DNA of 64,000 bases from CALVGQ01 sp964368495. GTDB lineage: Bacteria; Bacillota_I; Bacilli_A; Erysipelotrichales; Erysipelotrichaceae. Under the pieces are notes generated by a model. It saw only the letters and a list, made by a program, of their open reading frames with translations, was not told the origin of the DNA and made no database searches. The stretch is from positions 1 through 64,000 of the forward strand of contig CAYJAJ010000001.1 of the NCBI GenBank assembly GCA_964368495.1, given 5' to 3'. Positions 32,757 through 41,630 of the stretch are shown in pieces; within the stretch, counting starts at the first letter, position 1, and the number at the start of each line of letters is the position of its first letter. The translations under genes and the position numbers were made by a program.

Positions 32757-33053
32757 TTGTTAGCACAAAGAATAAAAGAACTTCGTAAAGCATCAAATAT
32801 GACACAAGAAGATTTAGCGCTAAAAGTAGGTGCGAAGCGAAAACAAGCTGTATCAAATTGGGAAAAAGGCAGTGCAATACCGACATTGACAAGTGCAGTT
32901 AAGTTAGCTGAAATTTTTGGTGTGTCGTTAGACTACTTGGTTGGAAAAGAAAATAATTTATTGGTAAATGTATCTTCTTTACCCAATGAGTTGGCAGAGA
33001 TAGTTAGAAATACTGCTAAGCAATTAGAAAGTTATTCAAATAAGAAAGATTAA
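32757..33053 (+). CDS. Small XRE-family transcriptional regulator
   Basis: 98 aa. The N-terminal helix-turn-helix runs LAQRIKELRKASNMTQEDLA through AVSNWEKGSAIPT and LDYLVG; the C-terminal 30 residues are a short helical tail. The start appears to be TTG at 32757 after GGGTGTGATGG, since no in-frame ATG exists before the HTH. It lies 31 bp after the phosphodiesterase gene. The target is unknown. Confidence 0.85.
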   Translation: MLAQRIKELRKASNMTQEDLALKVGAKRKQAVSNWEKGSAIPTLTSAVKLAEIFGVSLDYLVGKENNLLVNVSSLPNELAEIVRNTAKQLESYSNKKD

Positions 33054-33058
33054 TGTAG

Positions 33059-33080
33059 AGGCAGTTGTATGCTGCTTTTT
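33059..33080 (+). terminator. Short terminator after the XRE gene
   Basis: aggcag / ctgctt stem (one G-U pair) followed by T-rich sequence. Weak but well placed. Confidence 0.45.
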
Positions 33081-33108
33081 AATTTGTTAATACGAAGTAC
33101 AATGATTG

Positions 33109-33117
33109 TGCTATAAT
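33109..33117 (+). promoter_or_regulatory. Extended -10 element of the nucleotidyltransferase gene
   Basis: TGCTATAAT is a perfect extended -10 box, 22 bp before the start codon. The -35 region is poor. Confidence 0.45.
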
Positions 33118-33138
33118 TAAAATCAAGGAGTGATAACT

Positions 33139-34047
33139 ATGAACAAAGAACCAGTTTTAGTAATTTTGGCAGCAGGAATGGGTAGCCGCTACGGTGGATT
33201 AAAACAAATTGATACTGTTGGAAATAATAACGAAACCATCATTGATTTTTCTATTTATGATGCGATTCGTGCAGGATTTAAAAAGTTAGTTTTAATCATT
33301 CGTAAAGAACATGAAGAAGCATTTAAAAAAAGTCTGACAAATAAACTTGAAGGCAAAATAGATGTTGTATTTGCTTATCAAGACTTATATGATGTTCCAG
33401 AAGGAATTGTTGTACCAGAAGGCAGAGAAAAACCATGGGGAACAACACATGCCTTATTAGCATGTAAAAATGTTGTCGATGCACCATTTATGATTTGTAA
33501 TGCTGATGACTTCTATGGTGCGAGCTCATTTAAAACAATGTATGATTTTTTAAAAAATGAAGCTAACGATTCAAATTATGGTATGGTTGGATATATTTTA
33601 GAAAATACATTAACTGATAATGGCACTGTAACTCGAGGTGTTTGTGAGCAAGTTAATGGTTACTTAACTGCTATTAGCGAGATTCAGAAAATTAGAAAAA
33701 GCAGTGATGGCGCTGAATATGAGGTCAATGATCTTTGGGTAAAAGCAAAAGATCACACACTTGCTTCAATGAATTATTGGGGCTTCACACCAAAAATATT
33801 TGAAGAATGTGAAGAAATATTTTCTTCATTCATCCGCTTAGCAATTGAGAGTAATCCTATGAAGTGTGAACATGTTATTCCTACTGCAGTTGGAGATTTA
33901 GTTAAGGATAAAAAAATCAATGTTAAAGTTATGTCGAGTGATGATAAATGGTTTGGTGTAACATATAAAGAAGATAAGCCGAGTGTTGTAGCAAGCATTC
34001 AAGCATACAAAGATCAAGGCTTATATCCGTTTGACTTATGGAAATAA
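33139..34047 (+). CDS. Sugar-phosphate nucleotidyltransferase-like protein
   Basis: 302 aa. The N-terminal LVILAAGMGSRYGGLKQID is the GT-A nucleotide-binding signature, and the metal-binding Asp pair lies in MICNADDFYGAS; EKPWGTTHALLACK is also typical. Substrate (sugar-1-phosphate and nucleotide) cannot be read from the sequence, and the position outside a polysaccharide cluster gives no hint. The ATG at 33139 follows AAGGAG; an upstream GTG overlaps that site. Confidence 0.85.
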   Translation: MNKEPVLVILAAGMGSRYGGLKQIDTVGNNNETIIDFSIYDAIRAGFKKLVLIIRKEHEEAFKKSLTNKLEGKIDVVFAYQDLYDVPEGIVVPEGREKPWGTTHALLACKNVVDAPFMICNADDFYGASSFKTMYDFLKNEANDSNYGMVGYILENTLTDNGTVTRGVCEQVNGYLTAISEIQKIRKSSDGAEYEVNDLWVKAKDHTLASMNYWGFTPKIFEECEEIFSSFIRLAIESNPMKCEHVIPTAVGDLVKDKKINVKVMSSDDKWFGVTYKEDKPSVVASIQAYKDQGLYPFDLWK

Positions 34048-34070
34048 AAAAAGAGGGAATCCTCTTTTTC
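34046..34070. terminator. Bidirectional terminator
   Basis: aaagagg-gaat-cctcttt flanked by A and T tracts, between two converging genes. Confidence 0.82.
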
Positions 34071-34076
34071 TTTTGT

Positions 34077-35231
34077 TTAAAATAATTGATTAAATATATC
34101 AGCGCCACCAATGATTGTTCCAATAGTACTAAATACATTTGCGAATATGACAACTAATAAAATATGTGTGATTTTATTTTTGAAAAACCCTTTGAATGAA
34201 CTGACATCATTGCTTAGATTTTCAAAATCTTTTACTTGTGGTTTTCTTAAATATAACTCACTTAAACCAGCAAACCATCCAGCTGCTAGAAATGGGTTAA
34301 GTGATGTAATGGGTGCTGCGATAAAAGCAACAAGAACACTGATTATATGTCCATTCGATAAAAGAACACCGATTGCTGATAAAGTGCCATTCCATAATAT
34401 CCATGAAATAATTTGATTAAAACCGGTTTGTGTCGATTGTGTAAACCCGTATAAAATGATGCTCACTATGATTAAAGGAATAATCCAACCGCTAAACTTA
34501 CTGAATGTTGATTTAGGTGGAATGGTAGAAATTTCATCAATATCAATTGATTTGAGAATTTCTTCTTTAATTCCTGGAACATGTGCTGCACCTACAACGG
34601 CAACAATTTTCTTGCCTTTTGCATGTCGTATATGATGAGCTAAGTATTGATCTCGCTCATGAATTAAAACCTGTGCAACAACGGGGAATTCTTCTTGAAC
34701 CTCTTTTAATGCAATATCTAGCAATTCCGATTGTTTAAGGTTTTCAATCTCTTCTTCAGAAACTTCATCATCATTAAATATCCCTGAAATAATTGTGACT
34801 AATAATTTCAATTTTTGAAAAAGTGAGTGTTTTCTCCAGATTCTTGAAAATGTTGTTTGGATATTTCTATCTACTAATTCAAGTTGTATGTTTGCTTCTT
34901 CTGCACTTTTAATTGCTTGAAGCATTTCTTGTCCTGCAGATGTATTCATTTTTGAAGCCATTCTTTTTTGATAAGAAGATAAAATAATATTTATAAGTAA
35001 TGATCCAACTTTTTTCTTTTTAATGACATCTATAATGTCAGTTTCAGACCATTTTTTAGGATTTTTTAATCCGTGAAAACGTTCTTTATCAAGTTCTATA
35101 CATATACAATCAGGCTCAATTTCTTGTATGATTTCTTTTACTTCGTCTGCAGAACGTTGTGAAACATGTGCGGTTCCGACAAGATATATTTCTTTGTTGT
35201 CAATAAATAGAGTGGTGATGTTGTTTTGCAT
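34077..35231 (-). CDS. TraB/PrgY family membrane protein
   Basis: 384 aa. The conserved motifs of the TraB/TIKI metalloprotease-like fold are present: LVGTAHVSQRSADEV, CIELDKERFHGL, and VAVVGAAHVPGI near residue 215. Four to five transmembrane helices fill the C-terminal third. In enterococcal plasmids PrgY limits self-induction by peptide pheromone; chromosomal members have no established role. Single gene with its own ribosome binding site AGAGGA. Confidence 0.92.
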   Translation of the reverse strand: MQNNITTLFIDNKEIYLVGTAHVSQRSADEVKEIIQEIEPDCICIELDKERFHGLKNPKKWSETDIIDVIKKKKVGSLLINIILSSYQKRMASKMNTSAGQEMLQAIKSAEEANIQLELVDRNIQTTFSRIWRKHSLFQKLKLLVTIISGIFNDDEVSEEEIENLKQSELLDIALKEVQEEFPVVAQVLIHERDQYLAHHIRHAKGKKIVAVVGAAHVPGIKEEILKSIDIDEISTIPPKSTFSKFSGWIIPLIIVSIILYGFTQSTQTGFNQIISWILWNGTLSAIGVLLSNGHIISVLVAFIAAPITSLNPFLAAGWFAGLSELYLRKPQVKDFENLSNDVSSFKGFFKNKITHILLVVIFANVFSTIGTIIGGADIFNQLF

Positions 35232-35388
35232 AATGAATCCTCTTTTCTATGCTATTGTACATCATCAGACTTAAAATGACTAGACAATCACCTAAAATAT
35301 AAATTAATTAAAACAAAAGATAATAATTTGCTGTTTTTTGAATAAGCTACTAGTAAATGGAAAATAGTAAAAGAAGGAGGAAAAAACA

Positions 35389-35934
35389 ATGTTCAAAATA
35401 ATGAATTCTTTAATGTTAATCACAGTTATTATTTTAGGTGTAGGTGTCTTTACAAATGTTTCAAACAATAAAAAACCAGAAAATGAAGTAAGTGTCAATG
35501 CTCCGATTGAAGAAGTGACTGAAAGCTTGATGCTATCATCTATTCAGCTAAATGAATTGGCTTCTAGTTTTTTAGGAAGCAGTGTTAATGGTTTAACAGT
35601 GGGTATTAACAGTGATGATAATCTTGAATTATCATTTGTAATAGATGCAAAATTATTCGAATTAATGAAAGTTGAAGGGGATTTTTTGTTAGAGATGTTT
35701 AACGATAAAGTTGTAAGTTGCGTGATGTCAGTAAATGATGATTTAGCTATTGATACTTGTATGATTGATGGATTAGAAATACCAAGTAATTTGTACGATA
35801 GTCAGTATACGGGAATAAAAGAGGCATTAGAAAAAACACTAGAAAATTTAGGGATTGATGATATTGAAATTTCATCCCAAGCTTTGAAACTAAAAGGTGA
35901 TATTTCTAGCATAATGGAAAAACTAATTAAATAA
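35389..35934 (+). CDS. Hypothetical secreted or membrane-anchored protein
   Basis: 181 aa with an N-terminal hydrophobic segment (residues 5-25) and a globular extracellular part with two Cys residues (SCVMS, DTCMID) that could pair. Family not recognised. A very good ribosome binding site (AGAAGGAGG) supports expression. It lies 64 bp before cdaA on the same strand but a good -10 box separates them. Confidence 0.7.
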   Translation: MFKIMNSLMLITVIILGVGVFTNVSNNKKPENEVSVNAPIEEVTESLMLSSIQLNELASSFLGSSVNGLTVGINSDDNLELSFVIDAKLFELMKVEGDFLLEMFNDKVVSCVMSVNDDLAIDTCMIDGLEIPSNLYDSQYTGIKEALEKTLENLGIDDIEISSQALKLKGDISSIMEKLIK

Positions 35935-35965
35935 GGGTTAGAGGGTTTATCGTATTTTAAAGCTG

Positions 35966-35974
35966 TGTTATAAT
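35966..35974 (+). promoter_or_regulatory. Extended -10 element of cdaA-cdaR-glmM
   Basis: TGTTATAAT, a perfect extended -10 box, 25 bp before the cdaA ATG. Confidence 0.45.
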
Positions 35975-35998
35975 AACTAGCATAGAGGAGGTACTGCA

Positions 35999-37408
35999 AT
36001 GTATTTTAGTCAAACATGGCAGGAAATATTTAACTGGACACGGGCTTTTGCCGATGTAATTATTGTTTGGTTTATATTGTACTATGCTATAAAAGTTGTG
36101 CGTAATAATTCACGTACAATTCAAATATTTAAAGGTATTGTTTTAATTTTAATTGTAAATTGGCTTGCAAATTTCTTAGGGTTATCAACAATCAGCTGGT
36201 TAGCTGGAATGTTTGTGTCCTATGGTTTTTTAGCTATAATTGTAATTTTTCAACCTGAAATCAGGGGATTACTTGAAAAGCTTGGGAAAAGCAATGTGCT
36301 TTCAAAGTTGTCTACTTTGTCAGGTAATGAAAAAGAAAAATTGGTCGATGAAATTGAAAAAGCTGTAGTAATTTTATCTCAAGAACAAACAGGTGCATTA
36401 ATAACATTGGAACAAGGACAATCACTTACTGATTATATCAGTACAGGAACTCCAATGAATTCTTTAGTTACTGCAGAACTTTTAACAACTATATTTGTTC
36501 CATATACTCCACTACATGACGGTGCAGTCATTATTCAAGGGGATAGATTGGCATGTGCAAGTGCTTATTTTCCGCCTACAAATTTAGAGCTTCCTAATAA
36601 ATATGGTGCACGTCATCGTGCAGCGATTGGTATTAGTGAAATTACAGATTCAATCACTATTGTTATTTCAGAAGAAACTGGTAGTATTTCTATTTCTGAG
36701 GGTGGTAAAATTCGTAAAGTAAGCGTAAGTGAAATGAAGAAGTATTTACTTCGTGTTTTATGTAATCAAGAAATTGAAGTTAAAAAAGAAAAGAAGAATA
36801 GCATTGACAGAAAAGCGTTTTATGTTGTTGATGAACCTGTAGAGGTTGTTAATAAAGAAGATGCTCAACCAACGATGAAAGAAGAGCGTGTTGGATTGTT
36901 TGGAAGATTGGCTGTAAGACGTCAAAGTGTAGTTGAAAAAGATGAATTGAGTGAGGATTCAATAGAAATTAAGATTCCAAAAAATAAAAACAAGAGAAAA
37001 GGATTCTTATCAAAAAACAAAAAAGATACAACGCTAGAAGAAAAAATTGAAGAAACTACTGAAGTTATGTTGAATGAAAACAACGATGATGAAGGAAACA
37101 ATTCAGTTGAAAATATTGAAGTTATCGAAACTAAAATAGTTGAAGATAAAGTTGAAAATACAGTTAAGCCTTATGAAGAAGTTGAGGTTTTAGAAGAAAA
37201 TAATTCAGTGCATTCTAATAAAGACGCAGTTGAAGATATTGATAATATTTATAATGCTATTTTAGAAAACAATAAAATTGATATTGATTCAAATAATCAT
37301 GAGGCAGAAGAAGCACTTGAAATCATCGTTCCTGAAAACAACGACAATTCTGACAACAAAGTGATGGAAACCCCATTCGAAAATGAAGAAAAAGGGGGTA
37401 AAATGTAA
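35999..37408 (+). CDS. cdaA: Diadenylate cyclase CdaA with long acidic C-terminal extension
   Basis: 469 aa; the usual length is about 275. Three N-terminal transmembrane helices (residues about 12-90) precede the DAC domain with the catalytic DGA (174-176 in PLHDGAVII) and RHR (205-207 in GARHRAAIG). It makes cyclic di-AMP, which controls potassium and osmolyte transport and cell-wall balance. Residues about 256-469 are an Asp/Glu/Asn/Lys-rich, low-complexity tail predicted to be disordered. RBS GAGGAGG. First gene of the conserved cdaA-cdaR-glmM operon, whose products are known to interact. Confidence 0.95.
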   Translation: MYFSQTWQEIFNWTRAFADVIIVWFILYYAIKVVRNNSRTIQIFKGIVLILIVNWLANFLGLSTISWLAGMFVSYGFLAIIVIFQPEIRGLLEKLGKSNVLSKLSTLSGNEKEKLVDEIEKAVVILSQEQTGALITLEQGQSLTDYISTGTPMNSLVTAELLTTIFVPYTPLHDGAVIIQGDRLACASAYFPPTNLELPNKYGARHRAAIGISEITDSITIVISEETGSISISEGGKIRKVSVSEMKKYLLRVLCNQEIEVKKEKKNSIDRKAFYVVDEPVEVVNKEDAQPTMKEERVGLFGRLAVRRQSVVEKDELSEDSIEIKIPKNKNKRKGFLSKNKKDTTLEEKIEETTEVMLNENNDDEGNNSVENIEVIETKIVEDKVENTVKPYEEVEVLEENNSVHSNKDAVEDIDNIYNAILENNKIDIDSNNHEAEEALEIIVPENNDNSDNKVMETPFENEEKGGKM

Positions 37409-38814
37409 TGGTAAAAAGAAAAAATCAAGAAGAAAACAATAAAGTTGAATTAGCGAAAAAGATTGCAAAACAAAGCCAGAAAGTCTCTAAAACTTATGAA
37501 AGTTTCGAGATATCAGCACTAAGAATTATGAGAATGTTTTCATCGGCGATTGATCGTTTTATGTTTAATCCACGATACAGTGTTCTAGTTTCTCTATTTT
37601 TAGCATTAATATGTTATATGACAGTGAATATGGGAGACTCTTCTACATTATTCAATTCGTCTGCAACAAGTAGCTATACATTTTATGATGTTCCGATAGT
37701 TGTTGACTATAACTCAGATAAGTGGGAAATATCAGGGTTACCTGAAAAATGTGAAGTTGTTATTATTGGAGATCAATCTACAATAACTACGCAACAAAAT
37801 TCATCAGGTTATCAAGTTATTGCGAATTTAACTAATTTATCAGCTGGAACGCATACAGTAAATTTAACTGCTGATCGTTTCATTAATGGTTTGGATGTTA
37901 AGATAGATCCTACAAATGTAACTGTTACTATCAAAGAAAAAGTAACTCAAAATTTTGATATTAGTTATGACTACATCAATACTGATGAAATGGATAGCAT
38001 ATATGCATTAAGTACACCTGAATTTGAAATGACTAAAGTTGCTGTAAGAGCATCACAAGAAAAACTTGATACAGTAGCATTTATAAAAGCATTGATTGAT
38101 GTTTCAGGAGTTACTGAAGACTTTACAACTGATGCTGTGTTAGTTGCATATGATCAAAATGGTAACATTGTTGATGCGGATATTAAACCTGAAACAGTTG
38201 AGGCAAAAATTCAAGTATCATCACCAAGTAAGCAAGTTCCAATTGTTATTGAGCCACAAGGAGAAGTTCCTAACAACATGGCAATTGAATCGATAGGGCA
38301 AGATCATAATTCTGTGATTGTTTATGCTCCAAATACAGTGTTAAATACTATAAGCAGTGTAAATGTTAGTTTTGATGCATCTCAATTAACAAGTGATCAA
38401 CGTCTATACAAAGGGATTAATATGCCTACAGGAGTAAAAGAATTAAGTGTTACTCGTGTTAATATGGATATTAAACTTGCAGAAGCTGTTACAAAAGTAA
38501 TCGAAGATGTACCTATCTATTATCAAAATAACGATCAAGGTTATTTAGCTACATTCCAACAATACACGGTGGATGTAGAAGTTAGAGGTACACAAACTAA
38601 TATTGATAAAGTGACAGCAGAAAATATCAATGTATACTTAGATTTTGCAGATTTGAGTGTCGGAGAACATGAAATTCCGGTACAAATTACACCTAGAAAT
38701 GATTTGTTGGTAACGTTTGTTCCGCTTTCTTCAACAATCAATGCAACTATTATCAGTGAAGAAGATGTTGAAAATGAAAATTCAGATGATACAACGCAAG
38801 AAGGAGATAGCTAG
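37408..38814 (+). CDS. cdaR: CdaA regulatory protein CdaR (YbbR domains)
   Basis: 468 aa. A basic N-terminal tail and one transmembrane helix (residues about 57-74) are followed by about four YbbR repeats outside the membrane and a short acidic end. CdaR modulates CdaA activity. The start codon overlaps the cdaA stop by 1 nt (TAATG), and glmM follows after 3 bp. Confidence 0.93.
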   Translation: MVKRKNQEENNKVELAKKIAKQSQKVSKTYESFEISALRIMRMFSSAIDRFMFNPRYSVLVSLFLALICYMTVNMGDSSTLFNSSATSSYTFYDVPIVVDYNSDKWEISGLPEKCEVVIIGDQSTITTQQNSSGYQVIANLTNLSAGTHTVNLTADRFINGLDVKIDPTNVTVTIKEKVTQNFDISYDYINTDEMDSIYALSTPEFEMTKVAVRASQEKLDTVAFIKALIDVSGVTEDFTTDAVLVAYDQNGNIVDADIKPETVEAKIQVSSPSKQVPIVIEPQGEVPNNMAIESIGQDHNSVIVYAPNTVLNTISSVNVSFDASQLTSDQRLYKGINMPTGVKELSVTRVNMDIKLAEAVTKVIEDVPIYYQNNDQGYLATFQQYTVDVEVRGTQTNIDKVTAENINVYLDFADLSVGEHEIPVQITPRNDLLVTFVPLSSTINATIISEEDVENENSDDTTQEGDS

Positions 38815-38817
38815 TTA

Positions 38818-40140
38818 ATGGGTAAATATTTTGGTACAGATGGAGTGCGTGGGAAGGCAAACGTAACATTAAATGTTGAACGTGCGTTTCAAATAGGACA
38901 AGCATTAGGATATTTGCATAGCAGTGATAAAAAAGCTAAAATCATTGTTGGAAAAGATACAAGACTTTCTGGAAGTATGTTTGAATGTGCAATTGCAGCA
39001 GGTGCTACAAGTACAGGAGCGGATGTATACCTTTTAGGAACATGCCCTACTCCATCTGTTGCTTATTTGACAATATCTGGTGGATTTGACTGTGGTGTAA
39101 TGATTTCAGCAAGTCACAACCCTTATTACGATAACGGGATTAAGGTTTTTAATAAGAATGGTGAAAAACTAGATGCAATTACTGAAGAAAGAATTGAAGA
39201 TTACATTGATAATAAGTATGAAATTGATTTAAAGAATGATGTATTAATTGGGCAAGTTATTGATTTTAAAGAAGGGCTTGATGATTATTTAGCACATATT
39301 GCTTCTTTATTTAAGACTGATTTTAGTGGTTTAAAAGTGGTAGTGGATTGCGCTAATGGTAGCTCTGTAACAACTGCAGAAAAGCTCCTAACTAAATTAA
39401 ATGCTGAGTGCACAGTAATACACAATGAACCAAATGGGTTAAACATCAATGCTAATTGTGGGTCTACTCACCCTGACAGTTTACAAAAAGTAATGAAAAA
39501 CGGAGATTTCGATTTAGGGATTGCATTTGATGGAGATGCGGATCGATGTATTGCAGTGAACAAAAATGGTGATTTACTTGATGGAGATTACATTCTTTAT
39601 ATTTGTGGTAGATATTTAAAATCAATTAATCAACTTGCGAATAATACAATTGTTTCTACTGTAATGGCAAATTTGGGATTTTTCATCGCAATGAAAGAAA
39701 ACAACATTGAATCAATTTCTACACAAGTTGGAGATAAATATGTTTATGAATGCATGGTCAATGATGGGCATGTTTTAGGTGGAGAACAATCCGGGCATAT
39801 TATATTCAAGAATCATGCCACTACAGGTGATGGGTTATTGACTGCTTGTAAATTACTTGAAATTATGAAATTAACAAATAAATCTATCGAGGAATTAAGT
39901 GAAGGATTAAGTATCTTTCCTCAGCTATTAGTTAATGTAAAAGTTGAGAATAAAGAAGCTGTATTAAATGATGAAAGAATACTTGCAGAAATCAAAAAAG
40001 TTTCAGAAGAATTAAATGATGAAGGTCGTATTTTAGTTCGCCCATCAGGAACTGAACCATTAATACGTGTTATGGTTGAGGCAAAAACAGATGAATTATG
40101 CAATAAGTATGTTTACAGAATCGTTGATTTGATGAAATAA
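38818..40140 (+). CDS. glmM: Phosphoglucosamine mutase GlmM
   Basis: 440 aa. N-terminal GKYFGTDGVRGKAN, active phospho-Ser loop ISASHNPYYDNGIK, metal loop FDGDADRCI, sugar-binding GEQSGHII and the C-terminal phosphate-binding RPSGTEPLIRVMVE. It converts glucosamine-6-phosphate to glucosamine-1-phosphate for UDP-GlcNAc. In Bacillus it inhibits CdaA, tying wall synthesis to cyclic di-AMP. Confidence 0.97.
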   Translation: MGKYFGTDGVRGKANVTLNVERAFQIGQALGYLHSSDKKAKIIVGKDTRLSGSMFECAIAAGATSTGADVYLLGTCPTPSVAYLTISGGFDCGVMISASHNPYYDNGIKVFNKNGEKLDAITEERIEDYIDNKYEIDLKNDVLIGQVIDFKEGLDDYLAHIASLFKTDFSGLKVVVDCANGSSVTTAEKLLTKLNAECTVIHNEPNGLNINANCGSTHPDSLQKVMKNGDFDLGIAFDGDADRCIAVNKNGDLLDGDYILYICGRYLKSINQLANNTIVSTVMANLGFFIAMKENNIESISTQVGDKYVYECMVNDGHVLGGEQSGHIIFKNHATTGDGLLTACKLLEIMKLTNKSIEELSEGLSIFPQLLVNVKVENKEAVLNDERILAEIKKVSEELNDEGRILVRPSGTEPLIRVMVEAKTDELCNKYVYRIVDLMK

Positions 40141-40142
40141 AA

Positions 40143-40183
40143 AAGGCCGCACTACTCTCTTATGCAAGAGCAGTGCGGTTTTA
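40143..40183 (+). terminator. Terminator of cdaA-cdaR-glmM
   Basis: Stem ccgcact-a-ctct / agag-c-agtgcgg with an 8-base loop and T run, directly after the glmM stop. Confidence 0.9.
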
Positions 40184-40247
40184 GATAAGTTAGTGGTACT
40201 TTGAATGTGTTTGGAGTATAATAGTTAATGATTAAGGGGTTGATAAA

Positions 40248-41462
40248 GTGAAAATCAAAGTGGCTGTGTTGTTTGGCGGAGATTCTGTTGAGCATGAAGT
40301 AAGTATCATTTCGGCTATACAAGCAATGAATGCATGCAATCAAGAAAAATATGATGTTGTTCCATTGTATATATCAAAAGATAGGGAGTTTTATGCATTT
40401 AAAGAAATACCAACTGCAGATCAATTTAGTTCTTTTGAAAATATAATGAAAGCGCAACAAAAAGTAACACTTGTTAAAGATAAAAACAAGGTTATTTTGA
40501 AACCTGAAAAAAAGTCTTTGTTTCAAAGTGAGCCCATCACTATTGATATTGCGATTCCAGTAATGCATGGTACAAATGGAGAAGACGGTACAATTCAAGG
40601 TGTACTTGAAATGCTAAAAATTCCTTATGCTGGATGTGATGTTGTATCAGCTGCTTGTGGTCAAGATAAAGTTATGATGAAACATATTCTTGAAAACAGT
40701 GGGATACCTATCTGTCCTTGGACATGGATTTATGCACATCGCTATAACCAAGAAGAGAATGAAATATTAAATAAAATAAAAAAAATAGGCTATCCAGTCA
40801 TTGTAAAACCTGCATGCCTGGGTTCTAGTATTGGGATTGAAATTGCTCATAATGATGAGGAATTAAAAGAAGCGATTAAAGAATCTTCACAGTATGATAA
40901 TAAAATAGTTATTGAGGCAATGGTTGAAAATCTAAGAGAAGTTAATTGCTCGGTATTAGGTGATATCTTTGATTGTCGAGCAAGTGTACTTGAAGAAGTA
41001 GGATGTTCAGATGGTGAATTTTTAGATTATAAGGCAAAATACCTTGGTGGATCAAAGGGAAGCGCTAAGGGTGTAAAAAATGCTGGATTTAAGATGGATT
41101 CAACTAAAACAGGAGGATCCAAATCAGCAGGAATGGCCTCAACCGCTAGAATTGTACCAGCTCCTATTGATGATAAATCAACTCAAATCATTCAATCCTT
41201 AGCCGTTAAGACATTTAATGTGATTGGGGCTAGTGGAGTTTGTAGAATAGATTTTATGATTAATGATCATACTGGTAAAATTTATGTGAATGAAATCAAT
41301 ACTATTCCTGGTTCTTTGGCGTTTTATCTATGGCAAGAAGAAGGAGTCGATTTTACAGCACTAATGGATAAGTTGATCAATCAAGCCATACAAAGACAAA
41401 GAAGGCGTGAAAAAATGATTACTTCTTTTGATACAAATATTTTAGAAAATTTTCATGGTTAG
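40248..41462 (+). CDS. ddl: D-alanine-D-alanine ligase Ddl
   Basis: 404 aa, longer than the typical 310-360. ATP-grasp enzyme making the D-Ala-D-Ala end of peptidoglycan precursors. Seen: LFGGDSVEHEVSIISA, HGTNGEDGTIQG, VKPACLGSSIG, the omega-loop Tyr in LDYKAKY, and the metal site GVCRIDFMI plus VNEINTIPGS. The extra length comes from a Gly/Ser/Lys-rich insert (residues about 266-297) in the omega loop and a C-terminal tail. The Tyr in LDYKAKY suggests D-Ala rather than D-Lac specificity. Confidence 0.95.
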   Translation: MKIKVAVLFGGDSVEHEVSIISAIQAMNACNQEKYDVVPLYISKDREFYAFKEIPTADQFSSFENIMKAQQKVTLVKDKNKVILKPEKKSLFQSEPITIDIAIPVMHGTNGEDGTIQGVLEMLKIPYAGCDVVSAACGQDKVMMKHILENSGIPICPWTWIYAHRYNQEENEILNKIKKIGYPVIVKPACLGSSIGIEIAHNDEELKEAIKESSQYDNKIVIEAMVENLREVNCSVLGDIFDCRASVLEEVGCSDGEFLDYKAKYLGGSKGSAKGVKNAGFKMDSTKTGGSKSAGMASTARIVPAPIDDKSTQIIQSLAVKTFNVIGASGVCRIDFMINDHTGKIYVNEINTIPGSLAFYLWQEEGVDFTALMDKLINQAIQRQRRREKMITSFDTNILENFHG

Positions 41463-41469
41463 AAGTTGA

Positions 41470-41496
41470 CGATTATCATTATGATAATCGTTTTTT
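41470..41496 (+). terminator. Terminator of ddl
   Basis: cgattatc / gataatcg with a short loop followed by six T. Confidence 0.88.
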
Positions 41497-41630
41497 GTTT
41501 ATAAACAGTGGATAATAAGGTTGAAGATAATGAATTTTATAATTAAACTTGGAATTTAAATGGGCATTGAGATTTAAGCATCTTTTAATAGGTTTATGAT
41601 ATAATACAATTTGAAAAAGGGGTGTAAAGT

